From: Elysia chlorotica
Lineage: Eukaryota; Mollusca; Gastropoda; Plakobranchidae
Assembly (NCBI GenBank): GCA_003991915.1
Contig: RQTK01000350.1
Span: 290,756 to 354,755, forward strand
DNA: 64,000 bases
Direction: 5' to 3'
The notes under the pieces are model-generated. The model searched no databases and had not been told where the DNA came from. It saw only the letters and a list, made by a program, of their open reading frames with translations. The stretch's first letter is position 1; every line of letters begins with the position of its first letter. Shown one piece after another: positions 59,815-64,000 of this stretch. A program made the position numbers and the translations under genes.

Positions 59815-62800
59815 AGATGACCGATGATTATTCATCTAGTCTGAGGCCAGTGAGCAATGCAATAATTTTATGCATGTCCAAAACACCCAAGTCATAAAAG
59901 TGGCAGCAACTTTTCCGCTCCAGTAAAGGCGGCAGTTGTTAGACTATAATTATTATGAGATCCATTAAAACGTTGCCTATCAGTTTACTTTAATAACGAC
60001 CAGCCTCAATGCGCATTAGAATGCCATAACTTTCCCAACCAATTATAATGGCAACTTGATAAATATTATGTTTCACCATGTACTCGCTAGTGAATTGCTA
60101 ATAAAGTGGTCTAGTAATCTACAGTTCGATCGGAGACCACCGTTTACTTAACACAAGGCTTAGCTCAGGGCACTATTTTCGTAGAGGGAATACAATTCAG
60201 AGCTTTAAAATGCAGTCATGTTGATTCAAGAAATCATTTTGTATTCCTTGCAACCTTCCAATATTCTACTCTTAGATATCCATTTCTTAGTAAATTTGTT
60301 ATAAACATAAACCAAATCATTCACTATGACCCATTTTTTAAAGTTCAAAGATGTAAAATATTTTAACTACATGTGTTAGCAATAAGACATAAGAGGGAAA
60401 TAAACGTTGAGTTGACTAATAATTAAACGCGTATTCAGCCTGGTTTTAATTTTCTCCCTAATACACTCTAGACTTGACAGAATAATTTATTGGTGAATTT
60501 ACGCTAGGATACAAATAACCAAAAACAAAACCAAAGTAATATTATGCGCTTTTTTACTTTCATAGCAATGATAATTGATCCACCTCACCAGGATGACCCA
60601 TAGTCTAATAAAACTGAAATCGATTTGTGTGTGTTTATGAAGCCGTCAAAGTCGCTTTGCTTAATAAATCGACCTGCTTGTCAATGTCCAGCAGTCAGCT
60701 GGCTCTGTGATAAATCAACCAGCTTTTATCGCTAACAAACTCAATAAAGATTTCACCGTAAATAATTTTAAACATTGCTTGACTAGTTTATGCGTTACAT
60801 TCTTATATTAAATTGTAAATCATGACATTCTAGGGAAAAATGGATAATTTAATGAAAACTATGGCTGCGTCATGCGTAAAGTTTGCAGGTGTTTCGTGTG
60901 ATGAAGAAAAATAAGCATGTAATCACTGTTATAACTCTTCCTTTCTATATTTAAGACAGTTTACAAACCAACATTGAGTTTTATTTGTGGACACCTGAAT
61001 GAGTCAAAGAGGTGGAGGTCATGAAATGTGGGTGAGTTAAAGTCAAAGAAATTATATTATCTTTGGTTAAAGTAGAAAACTGGAATCAACATGTTCCATG
61101 GATTGTAAAAAGTAACGATAACGGTTCTTTTGACTGTCAATTTTAGTTTCATGTCGCATCGGCATTTTCAGTGAACTCTTCTTACATGATTTATGCAAAT
61201 CACCCAAATGTAACCACACAGAAATATTTTTATTACTCATTTTGACATTGATAGAAATTCTTCAAAAATCAACCTGAACAACTGGCGTGTATGATCTGAA
61301 ACGCTGCGGTGAAGCAACCATTCTATATAGTTAGTTGCAAGTTCGGTTGAAAAAGACACGCCAAAGAGAATGATCGACAACAATATACAGAGTCCCATTT
61401 CTAGCGAATCCTAAGTTCTCAATGCCAACTATCCTTTCTACTTACAACTGGGCCACTCAACTTTTATTTAGGGAAATGAGTAAAATGAATACTACTTTAA
61501 GCCACGTGAAAGAAAATATACACCCCAGAAACAATCATATAACTTTTCAAGTTACAATATGGACAGTTAATGTTAAAGACCTTTTTCTCTGTAAGTAACG
61601 AAGAAAAAGATCACCAGAGAAAAGAATCATTGTCTTTTCTGCTATCACTCATTTATATAAAAAAAATAATTTGAAAAGGATGTTATTGAACCATTTCTTT
61701 AACTAAGACAATTAAGATATTCAGCTTAAAGAATGTTGCTCTGATTAGTAGCTGTTGTACATAGTATCCCGGATTTAGACAGGAGAGGAAGAAATATTGC
61801 CAACCATTCCGGAGGGATAAATAACGACACAAAAACATAGATGTATGTAACGTCAATGAAAACAATGATATAATTTTTAGAAACCAGTGACGAATGAATA
61901 ACTTGATATATAGACGAATGAATATGTATTATTATGCTATTCCTTTAACCAAGCCGTTCTTGTTTTGTTTTGTTACTAACGAATGCGTGTGTGACCAGTA
62001 CGCTTCATCGATAACACAATTAGACTTACAGCTACACTCATTATTAAATAATTTTGTCTATTATGAAAGCTAAGAGGCTTATTGATTTCCACTTTCCTTG
62101 CAGCTTTCTTTCTTGTGCAAACGCGTTTGATTAGAAATTGAAAAAACCCCCACGTATAGTAGACTTCTTTAGAGAACAGTATTGTTAAGCAGTTAAAAGG
62201 GGATTCTTTATTCATTGAAGCGTTTCGCGTGACAAATATTGTTATAAAGTATTTCATCTTCTGTGTCATGAAGTCAGCAGGAAACCAAACTGCATAACTA
62301 AGTCAGGCTGCGCTGAAAAGTTGATCTTAAGCTTGTTTAATCGTCAAAATTAGGTTTTACTTTAATGACAATTCTAATTGTTTCAGGAGTACAAGACAGC
62401 TTTAAAAACTCGTTATCCGTTTCGTTTAGACCAGGAAATGGTATTGTCTTGGCTTTTAGGTTTAGTATTTTTAATGACCCACAAAAGTTAGATTATTAAT
62501 TTTGCCAATCGTTAAATGACTTCGTTCATGAATGAAAAAAAATGCGACTTTAAAATATTTTTACGAAAATCACAAAATGCGCTAAAGTATAGGATATGAA
62601 AAAAGAAATTAAAATTCGAGCTCGGACCTCCGTGATGTGGAACTAAATATCTGCTCACTGTTAAGCAACCGGCACCAACTGGTTTTCCTCCTCCTCAATA
62701 TGATTGCACCTTGCTGAACCAAACTTCACCTTTTCAGCTACAATTTGAGAAGACCCAACTTAACGAAGCTCTAAAATTCCGACAGTTTGAAATTGTTCTT

Positions 62801-64000
62801 TAGTCTTCCTACCAAAAAGGGCGGTTAATTTAAAAGAATTATTGATTACTATCGGACCGACGCTTTCAGTGAGGAAAAAAAAGAAATAATATAATCTGTT
62901 GATGGTGGCGACAAACCAGGCGTCGTGGCGAGAGTCTCTGGAGAACATAACTGTTGGTTCTCTACAAGTTTAACACTTCCCCGGACCGTAGAAATAACTT
63001 TCCACTTAAATGAAAAGAGCAGAAAAGTAATTCCGACAAAATTAATGGCAAAGCAAGATAAATTAGGAGTATAAAATGCTGAGGCAATTTTTTACATTAT
63101 ACAGGTCACACAGTTCTAAATAAATTAGTGTTGTGTAATCCCAGTAGACGTATAGAAAAAAACCCAAGAAATAGTTGGTTAACTTATATAACAGATTTCC
63201 ACTGAATTTGATTGTTGTCTTGAAATATAATACGTCCTCAAAGCAATATGGGTGTATCGATGCTATGTGTGAAGTTTATAAGTGTTGTATGATGATCATT
63301 AGTTTCAATATTGTCAAGATGTAGACTATCCCCATTGTAACTTGAGTTTGAAAGTGTTAAACCATTTTCCTATATTTGTGTATACACATTGGAGACCACA
63401 GATACGCACCAACTGAAAGCTAGACAAATAAACATGTGAACAATTTCTTATGAACAATTTTTTTCCTCGAAACACACTGCAAGTTTTAGGATCGATGTTG
63501 GAAAGAACCTAATCACACAAACAACATCATTAACCACTTACGATGAAATGATACAGCCAATACAAATCCCGCCTGGCTATTATCCAGTTTTATAGTTATA
63601 TTATGGACATTCGAAAACAAATACATTTTACCTTTCAAAGGAAAAGTGTAGAGACTATGAGGAAGAAAAAAAATTCCACGAGAAATGTTGTCTCTGTGTC
63701 GCCCACGAGAAGCGGCAGAATCTGGGCCGATAAGTGCTCTGACTTGACGAGCGAGAAGTTCCCAGTTCGAAGTTACATTTCATTATGCTCTCCGTTAGAG
63801 ATAAGCAGAGTATTATAATGACTTTTAAATTTAGTTACAATAGTAAATCATTCAACCGCGTAAATATTTTTTTTTATAGATGAAATGATCATTGGACTTA
63901 AAAGGAGTAGTTCCTCGAAATGTTCTTGTTGAAATGAAATTGAAACTGAAAAACCACTCTAACAACAGTGGATATCCTTATATAAGAAATATAGGGCTAA

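Larger units (their letters stand above)
57180..64000. other. No gene seen
   Basis: AT-rich with two microsatellites. A GC-richer patch at 58380-58640 has small palindromes (ACTCCCGGGAG, CCTGATCAGG) but no open frame of note. Confidence 0.65.

Overview
This window is non-coding-rich animal DNA, most likely from a mollusc and possibly a gastropod. The reasons are: AT-rich sequence; very dense microsatellites (TC/AG, TTA, TTG/CAA, TCTG and TCTA tracts); kilobase-scale introns with consensus GT-AG sites; a tRNA-derived SINE with A and B boxes; a degraded non-LTR retrotransposon ORF1; and small inverted-repeat elements. Nothing looks bacterial, organellar or viral. The species assignment is inference. 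A 329-base assembly gap (18672-19000) lies inside an ATT microsatellite.

The one well-supported gene is on the minus strand, from 42051 down to 31230. I rebuilt seven exons (42051-41918, 37689-37576, 36937-36823, 34676-34656, 34371-34193, 32986-32869, 31423-31230). All have GT/AG boundaries, and the reading phase matches across all six introns. They encode a cell-surface protein: an acidic Tyr/Asp/Glu stretch, a V-type Ig domain spread over three exons, a seven-residue proline-rich hinge encoded by a 21-nt microexon, a second Ig domain spread over two exons, and a tail ending in a hydrophobic stretch like a GPI-attachment signal. The layout and motifs resemble the two-Ig Dpr / zig-8 group within the Dpr-DIP-lachesin-IgLON superfamily of neuronal recognition proteins. 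The signal-peptide exon was not found. A phase-compatible exon at 46185-46111 is a tentative further 5' exon.

Layout. 1-17090: no gene seen; microsatellites and a perfect 169-bp inverted repeat (6355-7191). 17100-18400: minus-strand remnant of a non-LTR retrotransposon ORF1. 18486-19000: ATT microsatellite and gap. 19001-30970: no gene seen. 31230-42051: Ig gene, with a minisatellite directly against one of its splice donors, a SINE fragment beside another, and several tandem repeats in its introns. 42052-48530: possible 5' part of the gene, plus a family of small TIR elements (44370-44640; 47440-47794 with eight 36-bp internal repeats) and a SINE (48273-48526). 48530-64000: mostly empty sequence with a few coding-like islands (53948-54771 on plus, 55410-55634 on minus, 56941-57171) that I cannot identify.

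The most interesting observations are these. Twelve tandem copies of a 32/35-bp unit each carry the same splice-donor core as the authentic donor they adjoin. A symmetric 21-nt microexon sits between the two Ig domains. The 169-bp inverted repeat shows no mismatch. One TIR element family has grown an internal 36-bp satellite array.
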